A DNA stretch of 64,000 bases from positions 46,615 through 110,614 of the forward strand of contig LGFX01000007.1 of NCBI GenBank assembly GCA_001508335.1, given 5' to 3'. The DNA comes from a candidate division TA06 bacterium 32_111. Lineage in GTDB: Bacteria; Hydrothermota; 32-111. Positions within the stretch are counted from its first letter, which is position 1. The number at the start of each line of letters is the position of its first letter. A program made the translations under genes and the position numbers. Positions 1-8,631 of this stretch are shown here, piece after piece. The notes beneath the pieces were generated by a model. That model was not told where the DNA came from. It saw nothing but the letters and a program-made list of their open reading frames with translations, and searched no databases.

Positions 1-441
1 ATATATTAGTTTTGGAGAGTTCAAAAGGCTATAACTGGTTTTTCCTATTAGAATCATATGTCCACCAAGCCAGCCTGTGTAAAGAACTCCAAAAGTTGTT
101 ACAGACATATAAACTATCGATTTTGTTGGATCGTTTCTCCTCAACTCAACTATCGATATGAAAATAAGAAGAAGTGTTATCAAAAAATATGTAAAAAGCG
201 CGGATGAATAGTTCATTATTAAACCAAGAATAATTGAGGCAAAGATTCCAGTTCTAAGGTAAGGGTTTAAACCTTTTTCTCTTAAAAGATAGAAAAATTC
301 GTAAGACATTATTCCTATTATTCCAAGCATTAAAAAAAGGTATGGAAATGAACCATAGTTGAATATAACAAGAAAGAAAGGTACAAAAAGGAATGATGTT
401 AACAACCTGTATGAAAGATTGTCCTGTTTAGATTTTCCCAA
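1..441 (-). CDS. cdsA: Phosphatidate cytidylyltransferase (CdsA-like), partial, runs off the window; probable TTG start overlapping uppS stop
   Basis: Not in ORF track. Reverse complement reads (M)GKSKQDNLSYRLLTSFLFVPFFLVIFNYGSFPYLFLMLGIIGIMSYEFFYLLREKG...YTGWLGGHMILIGKTSYSL; hydrophobic, CdsA-like, in the conserved position after uppS. Confidence 0.75.
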   Translation of the reverse strand, partial: MGKSKQDNLSYRLLTSFLFVPFFLVIFNYGSFPYLFLMLGIIGIMSYEFFYLLREKGLNPYLRTGIFASIILGLIMNYSSALFTYFLITLLLIFISIVELRRNDPTKSIVYMSVTTFGVLYTGWLGGHMILIGKTSYSLLNSPKLIY

Positions 442-1147
442 ACCTTCTCTCCCTTTTAGAGTAGTCATCTAACGCTTTATCAAACTCCTCTTCATCAAAA
501 TCTGGCCAGAGGACTTCAGTAAAATAAAATTCAGAATATGCGGTTTGCCAGAGAAGGAAATTTGAGATTCTGAATTCACCACTTGTCCTTATAACAAGAT
601 CCGGATCTGGAACATCCGGGAGATATAGATGTTTTGAAAACTCCTCATCGTCGAGTTTTTCAATTTGATTCAATTTCAGTTTTCTACAGACCTCTTTACA
701 TGTATCAACTATTTCCTGCCTTCCACCATAATCGAATGCGAGTATCAATGTCAAACCAGTATTATTTTTTGTTACTTCCTCTGCGTTATCCATTTTATCA
801 AGAAGTTCTTTTGGAAGTCTGTTTCTTCTACCAGTGAAAAGTATCCTAACATTATTTTTATAGAGTTCCGGGATTTCATGTTCAAGAAGTTTAGAGAATA
901 GTTTCATCAATCCGTTAACTTCATTTTTAGGCCTATTCCAGTTTTCAGTGGAAAATGTATAGAGTGTTAAATATTTTACACCAACTTTTGCTGAATACTT
1001 GATAATCTTTCTTACAGACTCAACTCCCTTTCTATGACCATACAATCTATTTTTTCCCTTAAGTTTTGCCCACCTTCCATTACCATCCATTATTATGGCA
1101 ATATGTCGTGGAACAACTCTTACTTTTTCAACTTTCAAGGATTTCAT
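428..1147 (-). CDS. uppS: Isoprenyl (undecaprenyl diphosphate) synthase
   Basis: HIAIIMDGNGRWAK, TLYTFSTENWNRP, RTSGEFRISNFLLWQTAYSEFYF motifs. Confidence 0.97.
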   Translation of the reverse strand: MKSLKVEKVRVVPRHIAIIMDGNGRWAKLKGKNRLYGHRKGVESVRKIIKYSAKVGVKYLTLYTFSTENWNRPKNEVNGLMKLFSKLLEHEIPELYKNNVRILFTGRRNRLPKELLDKMDNAEEVTKNNTGLTLILAFDYGGRQEIVDTCKEVCRKLKLNQIEKLDDEEFSKHLYLPDVPDPDLVIRTSGEFRISNFLLWQTAYSEFYFTEVLWPDFDEEEFDKALDDYSKRERRFGKI

Positions 1148-1685
1148 TTTCCTTCTTTGTCACCAAATCATCTATTTCACCTATATATTTTTCTATTATC
1201 TTCTGTACCTCTTTTTCAAGCCTTTCCTCATCATCCTCTGAAATCGTTCCAGACTTTTTCATACTTTTTAACTTTTCAATGTTATCCCTTCTTATCTGTC
1301 TTATAACTATCTTCGATTCCTCACCAAGTTTTTTTATTGTTTTAACTATCTCTTTTCTTCTCTCCTCAGTAAGAGGTGGGACTGAAATTCTGATAACGTT
1401 ACCATCATTCGTTGGTGTTAAACCTATATTCGCTTTCAGTATCTCTTTTTCTATCATTGGAAGAATAGTTTTATCCCAGGGTTGAACAACTATCATCTTA
1501 GGATCTGGAGTTGAAATCGTTGATACTTGGTTTAAAGGTGATTTTACACCATAATATTCAACATTTATTCCATCGAGTAATGCTGGAGTTGCTTTTCCAG
1601 TTCTTATTTTTGAAAGTTCACTTTTGAAATTGTCAACACTTTTTTTCATTGAGACTTCTAAATCATGTAAAAGTTTTTCTGGCAT
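1128..1685 (-). CDS. frr: Ribosome recycling factor
   Basis: LSKIRTGKATPALLDGINVEYYG, RRDNIEKLK; next to pyrH. Confidence 0.97.
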   Translation of the reverse strand: MPEKLLHDLEVSMKKSVDNFKSELSKIRTGKATPALLDGINVEYYGVKSPLNQVSTISTPDPKMIVVQPWDKTILPMIEKEILKANIGLTPTNDGNVIRISVPPLTEERRKEIVKTIKKLGEESKIVIRQIRRDNIEKLKSMKKSGTISEDDEERLEKEVQKIIEKYIGEIDDLVTKKENEILES

Positions 1686-1695
1686 AATTCCCCCT

Positions 1696-2412
1696 TTAAC
1701 TAACGAGAGTTCCTATTTTCTTACCTTTTACAATTTCTATAAGGTTACCATACTTTAATATGTTGAAAACTATTATAGGAAGTTTATTCTCTCTACTCAA
1801 AGAAATTGCTGTCATATCCATTACATTGAGTTCTTTTATAAGAACGGATGAATAGTTTATATTTTTGAACATCTTAGCATTTTTGTTTTTTACAGGATCG
1901 AGATCAAAAACTCCATCAACTTTTGTCCCTTTAAGAAGAACCTCACAACCTATCTCTGACGCTCTTAAAACTGCAGCAGTATCGGTTGTGAAAAAAGGGT
2001 TTCCAGTTCCACCTGTAAAGATAACAATTCTTTTTTTATCAAGGTGGGAAAGTGCTTTTCTTCTTATGTAAGGTTCAGCAATCTGTTTTATCTCAATTGC
2101 TGTCATCATCCTTGTGTTTATACCCTTTTTCTCTATCATAGACTGTAAAACCATCCCATTTATCACTGTTGAAAGCATCCCTGTATAATCTGCGGTAACT
2201 TTATCAAGGTGAAGTTGATCAACGAGTTTGGAACCTCTGACTATGTTTCCTCCACCGATAACTATTCCTATATCAACTCCCATCCTGTAAACCTCAACAA
2301 TCTCTTTAACGAGAGTTGATAAAGATTTTTCTGAGAAAACATAATTCCTATCTCCAAGTATTTCCCCTGAAAGTTTTAAAAGTATCCTTTTATATTTTGG
2401 TTTTACTTTCAT
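1696..2412 (-). CDS. pyrH: UMP kinase
   Basis: RILLKLSGEILG, IVIGGGNIVRG, ADYTGMLSTVING, TGNPFFTTDTAA. Confidence 0.97.
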   Translation of the reverse strand: MKVKPKYKRILLKLSGEILGDRNYVFSEKSLSTLVKEIVEVYRMGVDIGIVIGGGNIVRGSKLVDQLHLDKVTADYTGMLSTVINGMVLQSMIEKKGINTRMMTAIEIKQIAEPYIRRKALSHLDKKRIVIFTGGTGNPFFTTDTAAVLRASEIGCEVLLKGTKVDGVFDLDPVKNKNAKMFKNINYSSVLIKELNVMDMTAISLSRENKLPIIVFNILKYGNLIEIVKGKKIGTLVS

Positions 2413-3009
2413 CTATTCTCCGATTTTAAAAATCGAGAACCTTCTAACAACAATATTTTCTCCAAACTTTGCTATATTCTCTTTGATGTAATCTTCGACT
2501 GTTTTCTTATCCTCAGAACCGAAGAACTGCTGTTTGTAAAGACAATTCTCTTCAAAGAATTTTTGAAGTTTGTTCTCTATTATCTTATCGATAACATTTT
2601 GAGGTTTCTTCTGTTCCTTCATCTGTTCTTTGTAAATCTCTTTTTCTTTCTCTATTACTTCCTCTGGAACATCATCCTGGTTAACATACTGCGGTTCCAT
2701 AGCACCTATATGGATAGCTATCTGGTGAGCCATTTCTATGAATTCTTGTGTCTTAGCCACGAAATCCGTTTCACAGTTCACCTCTACCAAAACGCCAAGT
2801 TTTTTGTTGTAATGTATATAAGCATCAATCACACCTTCCGAGGCAGTTCTTGATGATTTTTTTGCTGCCTTTAAAATACCTTCCTTTCTAAGGTATTCTA
2901 TTGCCTTCTCTATATCCCCATCATTCTTTACCAAAGCGTTTTTACAGTCCATTATTCCAAGGCCTGTTCTCTCTTTCAATTCTTTTATCATATCCATCGT
3001 GATATTCAT
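2413..3009 (-). CDS. tsf: Elongation factor Ts
   Basis: [44 protein letters not shown]. Confidence 0.97.
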   Translation of the reverse strand: MNITMDMIKELKERTGLGIMDCKNALVKNDGDIEKAIEYLRKEGILKAAKKSSRTASEGVIDAYIHYNKKLGVLVEVNCETDFVAKTQEFIEMAHQIAIHIGAMEPQYVNQDDVPEEVIEKEKEIYKEQMKEQKKPQNVIDKIIENKLQKFFEENCLYKQQFFGSEDKKTVEDYIKENIAKFGENIVVRRFSIFKIGE

Positions 3010-3039
3010 AACTACTCCTTTAAAAATTATTCTATAAGA

Positions 3040-3855
3040 TCAATCTATTCTCTTTTTTCTTTTGATCCTTTCTATTTTTTCACCATTATCATCAACATCT
3101 TCATCCAAACTCTCTTTTTTCTCTCTTTCATTCTGTAAAGATTCCTCTCTCTTTTGATTTTCGAGGAAATCTTTTCTTTCCATAAGTCCCTTGTTAACAG
3201 CATCAGATATAACCCTTGTTACTATCTCTATAGACTTTATTGCATCATCGTTTCCCGGAATTGGAATTGTAACACTTTCCGGATCGGAGTTAGTGTCAAC
3301 CAATGCTATAATAGGGATTCCCATAAGATTCGCTTCATTTATAGCAATTTTATGTTTCTTAGTATCAACAACAAACATGAGATCAGGCAGTTTTGTCATA
3401 TCCTTTATACCAGAAAAAAACTTAGAGAGTTTTTCAATTTCCCTTTCCTTCATACTCCTTTCTTTCTTTGTGAGTTTGTCGTATTCACCATTTTTTAACT
3501 TCGCTTCACTCTCTTTCAACTTATCGATAGTTTTTTTTACTGTTGAGAAATTTGTAAGAAGACCTCCAAGCCATCTTTCGTTGATGTAAAAAGAGTTGCA
3601 ATTCTTCGCTTCAATTTCTATTATATCCTTTGCCTGCTTTTTGGTACCAACGAAAATAACCTGCCCACCGTTTGCTACTTTTTCCTTTACAAACTCACTC
3701 GCTTTTTTTAACTGTTCAAGGGTTTTTAAAAGATCTATTATGTAGATTCCGTTCCTTGATGAAAAAATGAAAGGTTTCATCTTTGGGTTCCATCTTTCGG
3801 TTTTGTGACCGAAATGAACTCCACATTTTAAAAGTTCCTCAATTGTGATCTGCAT
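3040..3855 (-). CDS. rpsB: 30S ribosomal protein S2
   Basis: LLKCGVHFGHKTERWNPKMKPFIF; start placed at MQITIEELL behind GGAGGAATTTCT rather than at the upstream GTG of the ORF track (3885). Confidence 0.97.
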   Translation of the reverse strand: MQITIEELLKCGVHFGHKTERWNPKMKPFIFSSRNGIYIIDLLKTLEQLKKASEFVKEKVANGGQVIFVGTKKQAKDIIEIEAKNCNSFYINERWLGGLLTNFSTVKKTIDKLKESEAKLKNGEYDKLTKKERSMKEREIEKLSKFFSGIKDMTKLPDLMFVVDTKKHKIAINEANLMGIPIIALVDTNSDPESVTIPIPGNDDAIKSIEIVTRVISDAVNKGLMERKDFLENQKREESLQNEREKKESLDEDVDDNGEKIERIKRKKRID

Positions 3856-3881
3856 AGAAATTCCTCCTTCGGTTAATACTT

Positions 3882-3936
3882 CCACTGATCCTATGGGAAC
3901 AGATAAACTGCACCGCCCATAGGATTTGACCAGTGT
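3882..3936 (-). promoter_or_regulatory. Structured rpsB 5' leader (candidate autoregulatory RNA)
   Basis: RNA-sense CACUG-GUCAA-AUCCUAUGGG-(CGGUGCAGUUUAUCUGUU)-CCCAUAGGAU-CAGUG: 10-bp plus 5-bp helices, no U-tract after it. Confidence 0.6.
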
Positions 3937-3951
3937 GATTTTTTTGTTAAA

Positions 3952-4341
3952 TTATCTCTTAGAGAACTGATATCTCTTTCTTGCTTTTGCAAGTCCGTAC
4001 TTTCTTCTCTCTTTCTCTCTCGGATCTCTTGTCAAAAGTCCATTATCTTTCAACACTACTTTAAAATCAGGGAATTTTCTCGCTATAGATCTTGCTATTC
4101 CAAGTTTTATAGCATCCTTCTGTCCAGTTATTCCACCACCTGAAACTTTAGCATATACAGACATTTTTCTTTCAAGATTACATAAACGTAAAACATTTAA
4201 AAGTTCTTCCCTATGATCGAACCTTTTAACATAATCTTCAAGTTTCTTTCCGTTTATCAAAAATTTTCCTTTTCCTTCAACCAACCTTATCCTTGCAACA
4301 GCTTCTTTTCTTCTTCCAACAAAAACATTATTCTCAGCCAA
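3952..4341 (-). CDS. rpsI: 30S ribosomal protein S9
   Basis: GRRKEAVARIRL, GGGITGQKDAIKLGIARS, C-terminal KARKRYQFSKR. Confidence 0.97.
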   Translation of the reverse strand: MAENNVFVGRRKEAVARIRLVEGKGKFLINGKKLEDYVKRFDHREELLNVLRLCNLERKMSVYAKVSGGGITGQKDAIKLGIARSIARKFPDFKVVLKDNGLLTRDPREKERRKYGLAKARKRYQFSKR

Positions 4342-4350
4342 GTTTCCTCC

Positions 4351-4779
4351 TTATAAGTTTATTTCGATTGGATTTTGTGCTTTATGTTTATGGTTTGAAT
4401 CAGCGTAAACTTTCAACCTTGTCAACATCTTTCTTCCAAGTTTATTTTTGGGAAGCATCCTTTTCACTGCAAGTGTAATAACTTTTGAGGGGTTCTTTTC
4501 AAGCATCTTATCAAGGCTTGTCTCCTTCAAATTACCGATGTAACCTGAATGTGAGTAATACATTTTACTTAACAACTTGTTTCCGGTTACCTTAATATCT
4601 TTCGCGTTGATAACTATAACCCCATCACCATTATCAATATCAGGTTGGTATGTGACCTTATTTTTACCCATAAGAATTGTAGATATTTTGGTTGAAAGAC
4701 GACCTAAAGTTTTACCTTTAGCGTCTATGATATACCAGTTATGTTTGATATCATTTTTGTCTATTCTCGTAGTTTTCAT
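4351..4779 (-). CDS. rplM: 50S ribosomal protein L13
   Basis: WYIIDAKGKTLGRLSTKIS, YSHSGYIGNLKE, AVKRMLPKNKLGRKMLTRLKVY. Confidence 0.97.
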   Translation of the reverse strand: MKTTRIDKNDIKHNWYIIDAKGKTLGRLSTKISTILMGKNKVTYQPDIDNGDGVIVINAKDIKVTGNKLLSKMYYSHSGYIGNLKETSLDKMLEKNPSKVITLAVKRMLPKNKLGRKMLTRLKVYADSNHKHKAQNPIEINL

Positions 4780-4788
4780 TTAAACTCC

Positions 4789-5865
4789 TTACTTCCCCTG
4801 TTTTTTTAATTCCTCATACTTTTTGTAAGCTTCCTTTGACTTATCGTTCATCTTCATCCTTGAGTAACAGTCAGCTTTTATAAGATACAGATCACTTATC
4901 TCAACACCAGTTTTTGAAATATACTCATCTATAGTTTTTATGGCATCAGCAAAATCTTTGTTCTTATAATATGCGAAACCTAAATTCAACATCGATTCGT
5001 AATCATCCTCTTTAACTTTCAAGGCATTCTTAAAGTTGGATATAGCTTCCTTGTAATTCTTTTTATCCTCAAGGTAAATCTTACCCAATTTGAATGATAC
5101 ATCGTTCCTGTAAGTTGAGAGTTTTTCTTTCATAACCGAATCTGATGATTCATATATTTTGTTAAAATTGTTAAAATTTTTCAACGCTTCATCAAAATTC
5201 TTACTCGAATAAGCGATCTCTCCAAGCCAATAGACTATCTGTGGATTTTCAGCATATATAGCCTTTGCTTTATCGAGGTATTTTTTTGCCTCATCGAACT
5301 TTTCCTCACCTATGTAATACTTTGCAACATTGAAAAAGAGGGAAAGGTTCTTTGGATTCTTTGCGAGAGATTTTTCTATAGTTTTTTTCATATTATCTTC
5401 ATCACCATTTTCAGCATAAAGGAGAACAAGGTAATCGTAATTTATAGATGTATCCTTTACCTCTTCAGCCATCAAAAGGTACTTTTCATATTTTTCCTTA
5501 TTCTCTTTACCATCCTTGTTTCTCAAGAAACCAGTCCCAGCGTTAAAAAGAACAGGCCAGTAAAATTCAACATTTTCCTTCATTTCTTTTAAAACCTGTT
5601 TCGTAGTATCCTTTTCGAGTGCAATCAAAAAATATTCTGCCGCTTTGTCAAATTCACTTTTTGAACCGTAAGCTTTTCCCATCCATAGATATGCCTGCGG
5701 ATTGTTCGGTTCAAGTTTTATAGCCTCGTTAAACTGAACTATGGCTTTATCAAAATCGTTCTGTTGCATATATATTATACCTGAGGACATATATTGGTTG
5801 TTACATCCAACAAAAAGTATAACTATCATAGCAACGATTAAAAATAAACTTAAAAACTTATTCAT
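4789..5865 (-). CDS. TPR-repeat lipoprotein
   Basis: Lipobox-like ILFVGC; TPR units (YLWMGKAYGSKSEFDKAAEYFLIALEKD, ESMLNLGFAYYKNKDFADAIK). Confidence 0.8.
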   Translation of the reverse strand: MNKFLSLFLIVAMIVILFVGCNNQYMSSGIIYMQQNDFDKAIVQFNEAIKLEPNNPQAYLWMGKAYGSKSEFDKAAEYFLIALEKDTTKQVLKEMKENVEFYWPVLFNAGTGFLRNKDGKENKEKYEKYLLMAEEVKDTSINYDYLVLLYAENGDEDNMKKTIEKSLAKNPKNLSLFFNVAKYYIGEEKFDEAKKYLDKAKAIYAENPQIVYWLGEIAYSSKNFDEALKNFNNFNKIYESSDSVMKEKLSTYRNDVSFKLGKIYLEDKKNYKEAISNFKNALKVKEDDYESMLNLGFAYYKNKDFADAIKTIDEYISKTGVEISDLYLIKADCYSRMKMNDKSKEAYKKYEELKKQGK

Positions 5866-5903
5866 CTAATACCTCCTGAAAAAAGAGCAGAATTTAGTGT
5901 TTT

Positions 5904-5931
5904 ATTTTATCAAAAAAAAGTTTTTTGTCAA
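5904..5931 (-). promoter_or_regulatory. Sigma70-type promoter upstream of the TPR lipoprotein
   Basis: TTGACA-N16-TAAAAT, followed by AGGAGG RBS and ATG. Confidence 0.65.
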
Positions 5932-5965
5932 TAGAACAATTAAGAAGATTTAAATTTAAAAATAC

Positions 5966-6436
5966 CTATTTAAAAATATTATCTATTATATTATCTATTT
6001 CCTCTTTAAACTCTTTGTCAAAGGTTATTTGCCTTTCACTCTCTTCCTTCATAAGTTTAACAATATCCTCACTTAACTTTTTTGTAAGAGTTTGAACAAC
6101 TCCTATCAGTGTATTTTTTGAAAAGAACGAAACTATTATTAACTCATCGTTTATTGCGAAATAGAAAAAAACGAACTTTTTTCCCTCCTGAAAAAGTGTA
6201 AAGAAGTGATCCTCTTTTACAAGTTTGGCAATACTTTTAGTTGCATTGTAAATACCAGAACAGAGTGCACCCAAAGATTGGCTAAAATAGTTATCCTTTT
6301 TCATCCCCATTTGAAAGAGAACCTGACCTGAAGTGTTAAGAATAAGGACATTCAAAACTTTCGTGTCCTGTATAAAGAGTTTTAATAACCGTTCAACATT
6401 TTTTACGGTTGGTTCATCAAGAACGAGTTTTTTCAT
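5966..6436 (-). CDS. Roadblock/LC7-like domain protein
   Basis: KVLNVLILNTSGQVLFQMG...FVFFYFAINDELIIVSFFSKNTLIGVVQTLTKKLSEDI resembles the Roadblock fold; distant. Confidence 0.5.
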   Translation of the reverse strand: MKKLVLDEPTVKNVERLLKLFIQDTKVLNVLILNTSGQVLFQMGMKKDNYFSQSLGALCSGIYNATKSIAKLVKEDHFFTLFQEGKKFVFFYFAINDELIIVSFFSKNTLIGVVQTLTKKLSEDIVKLMKEESERQITFDKEFKEEIDNIIDNIFK

Positions 6437-6448
6437 AGTATTTAACTT

Positions 6449-6793
6449 TTATATATTCCCTTGAAGTTGGTTTGAAATATTTTTTATCTGTATTATCAAT
6501 GCCCCAATATTAACATTCTTTTCAGCTAAAGCGAAAAGAATGAACTTCTCCTTTGAGATAAAAAGTATTTCACCTTTTTCAGTGTAAATTGTTGAAAATA
6601 TTGGAAGTGTATCGGTGCTCCTTCCCAAACTCTTTTCCATCTCACTGTTTATCTTGGCTACCATAGCACCAAGAAGATCAGCCATCTCACTCTCATAGAA
6701 TATCTTTTCTACTATAAGCCCATCTTTAGTTAAAATGGCAACACCTTTAACACCACCTATATCCATCAATTTTTCAATTTTCTCTTTGATCAT
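6449..6793 (-). CDS. Roadblock/LC7 (MglB-like) domain protein
   Basis: GVKGVAILTKDGLIVEK...ADLLGAMVAKINSEMEKSLGR...EKFILFALAEKNVNIGALIIQIK. Confidence 0.7.
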   Translation of the reverse strand: MIKEKIEKLMDIGGVKGVAILTKDGLIVEKIFYESEMADLLGAMVAKINSEMEKSLGRSTDTLPIFSTIYTEKGEILFISKEKFILFALAEKNVNIGALIIQIKNISNQLQGNI

Positions 6794-7521
6794 TGTTCAA
6801 GCACCTGTTTTATGTTTTTTAATAACTGTTTTGCTTTTATAAGGATAAGTCCAATTTTCACAACTTCCTCGGTAAAAATACCAAGGATATAACCGTTCCC
6901 TTTAAAAAGGTATATTCTCACTTTACCTATCTCTATGAATATTCTATCTATCAGTCCAAGTTCAGTTTTACTTATAGAATCCTCAGATACTGAGAATATT
7001 GTAGAGAAGAGTGCGGACGTTATTTCAGGGTCAAGATTTTCAAGTATCTTCGCTCTTATAACAAGCCCTGATTCTTCAATTATTATACTTCCCAAAACTC
7101 CATTTATAGAATTTATCTCTTCAAGTGATCTATCAAGTAAATTCTCTGCTTCGTTTGCTGTGATAACATTGTCTTTCTCGATTGTTTGGAACTCACTTTT
7201 TTGTTCTATATTTGATTCATCTTTCTTTACTTCAACTTTGTTTGAAAGGTTCGAATCTACAGATTCTGTTAGAGATTTCACTAAAGGATCATCAGGATAA
7301 TCTTTCAAAAGTTCATTCAGGACTTCAGTTGATGATGGATCGTTTAACTCCTTTAAGGATCTGTAGAGCAAAACTTTCGCATCCTTAATATCTGGAAACT
7401 CTGACAGTATAAGTTTACAGTAGTTTATAGTTTCGTTGAAAGCTTTGTTTTTAAATAGATCCTCCGCTATCATGATTATCAAAGATACACTATCCCTATC
7501 GACTTTCATACCTTCATTCAA
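6790..7521 (-). CDS. TPR-like N-terminus plus C-terminal Roadblock/LC7 domain
   Basis: INSINGVLGSIIIEESGLVIRAKILENLDPEITSALFSTIF...YLFKGNGYILGIFTEEVVKIGLILIKAKQLL. Confidence 0.65.
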   Translation of the reverse strand: MNEGMKVDRDSVSLIIMIAEDLFKNKAFNETINYCKLILSEFPDIKDAKVLLYRSLKELNDPSSTEVLNELLKDYPDDPLVKSLTESVDSNLSNKVEVKKDESNIEQKSEFQTIEKDNVITANEAENLLDRSLEEINSINGVLGSIIIEESGLVIRAKILENLDPEITSALFSTIFSVSEDSISKTELGLIDRIFIEIGKVRIYLFKGNGYILGIFTEEVVKIGLILIKAKQLLKNIKQVLEQ

Positions 7522-8629
7522 CTTTACCTCCTAAAAGATCATCGAATAGTTTTTGACATTCTTTTAGAGATTCGATCAACTTTTCAACTTTACTCATCTC
7601 GTTTGGTGTCTGGAGATAATCGTAAAGTGAAATCAATTCATCTATACTCTTTTTTATATCTCCCCTTTTAAAATATGCAAAAGAGTTGTATTTTTTTATG
7701 AACCTATCATCAACCCCCTCATTTTTTGCTAAAAGAGAATACTCGTTTATCTTATCAAACTGGTTTGTTGCAAAGAACGAATATATGATCATCCTGTAAG
7801 CTTCAACATTTTTAGGTTCCCTTTTAAGATAATTTTTCAACTCACTGATAGTTTTATCAAAAAGTCCATCATCGAAATAATGTTTGGCTACATCTAAACT
7901 GTTCTCAGAATCATCCTTTTTGTTACCTTCGATAACAACTATTCCCAAAGTGATCATACCGTATATAAGTTTTGCTATTTCAAACTCATCCCCATACTTT
8001 TCAGCTATATCCTTAATTGTGTTCTTACCATTTATCATTGAAAATATTTCCCATTCTTTTGGTTTTAAATCGAGAAGGTCCATCTTATCTGGGTTATCCG
8101 AAATCTTTGGAACCACGGAAGAGTTTGGGATCTTTGCCGACAATCTTGACCATTCATCTATTCTTCTTGAACCCTCCATTATCAAGGATTCAGTTTTTAT
8201 TTTAAATCTGAAAAGATTGTCAAGAACAAAAGTGCCTTCCTCAAATTTAAAATACCCTTCCCTCAACTCGAAAAGTTTATATATAGTATCCTCTATACGA
8301 AGTTGTAAGAATTTTCTAAACTCGTTTTCACTCATTATGTTCATCTTTATAATCTCTTTGGCTATCTCAACATCATCGTTTTGAATCTTATTTAGAATCT
8401 TTTCTTCATAGAATTCTCTGGTTATTTTTCCAGCCTTTATAAGTAATAACGGTAAAGTTTGTCCTTCCATTCTAACAAAAACAACATTTCCATTCTCAAA
8501 ATAAACATCTGCCTTTTCATCCTTGGATGAATCGATTTTTAAGATACCACTCTTCTGGTTAAAAGAGAGTATCTGAAACAGATCTATAAGATTGAGTTCA
8601 CTGATAGGTCCTTCTATAGCCAAAACCAC
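7514..8629 (-). CDS. DUF4388 (PATAN-like) domain protein with C-terminal TPR-like region
   Basis: GPISELNLIDLFQILSFNQKSGILKIDSSKDEKADVYFENGNVVFVRM N-terminus; ELKNYLKREPKNVEAYRMIIYSFFATNQFDKI. Confidence 0.75.
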   Translation of the reverse strand: MVLAIEGPISELNLIDLFQILSFNQKSGILKIDSSKDEKADVYFENGNVVFVRMEGQTLPLLLIKAGKITREFYEEKILNKIQNDDVEIAKEIIKMNIMSENEFRKFLQLRIEDTIYKLFELREGYFKFEEGTFVLDNLFRFKIKTESLIMEGSRRIDEWSRLSAKIPNSSVVPKISDNPDKMDLLDLKPKEWEIFSMINGKNTIKDIAEKYGDEFEIAKLIYGMITLGIVVIEGNKKDDSENSLDVAKHYFDDGLFDKTISELKNYLKREPKNVEAYRMIIYSFFATNQFDKINEYSLLAKNEGVDDRFIKKYNSFAYFKRGDIKKSIDELISLYDYLQTPNEMSKVEKLIESLKECQKLFDDLLGGKVE

Positions 8630-8631
8630 TC

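Noticed and set aside
3882-3936. Reading the rpsB leader hairpin as an intrinsic terminator of rpsI
   Set aside because: No U-tract follows the 3' arm and essential downstream genes lie in the same direction without another clear promoter.
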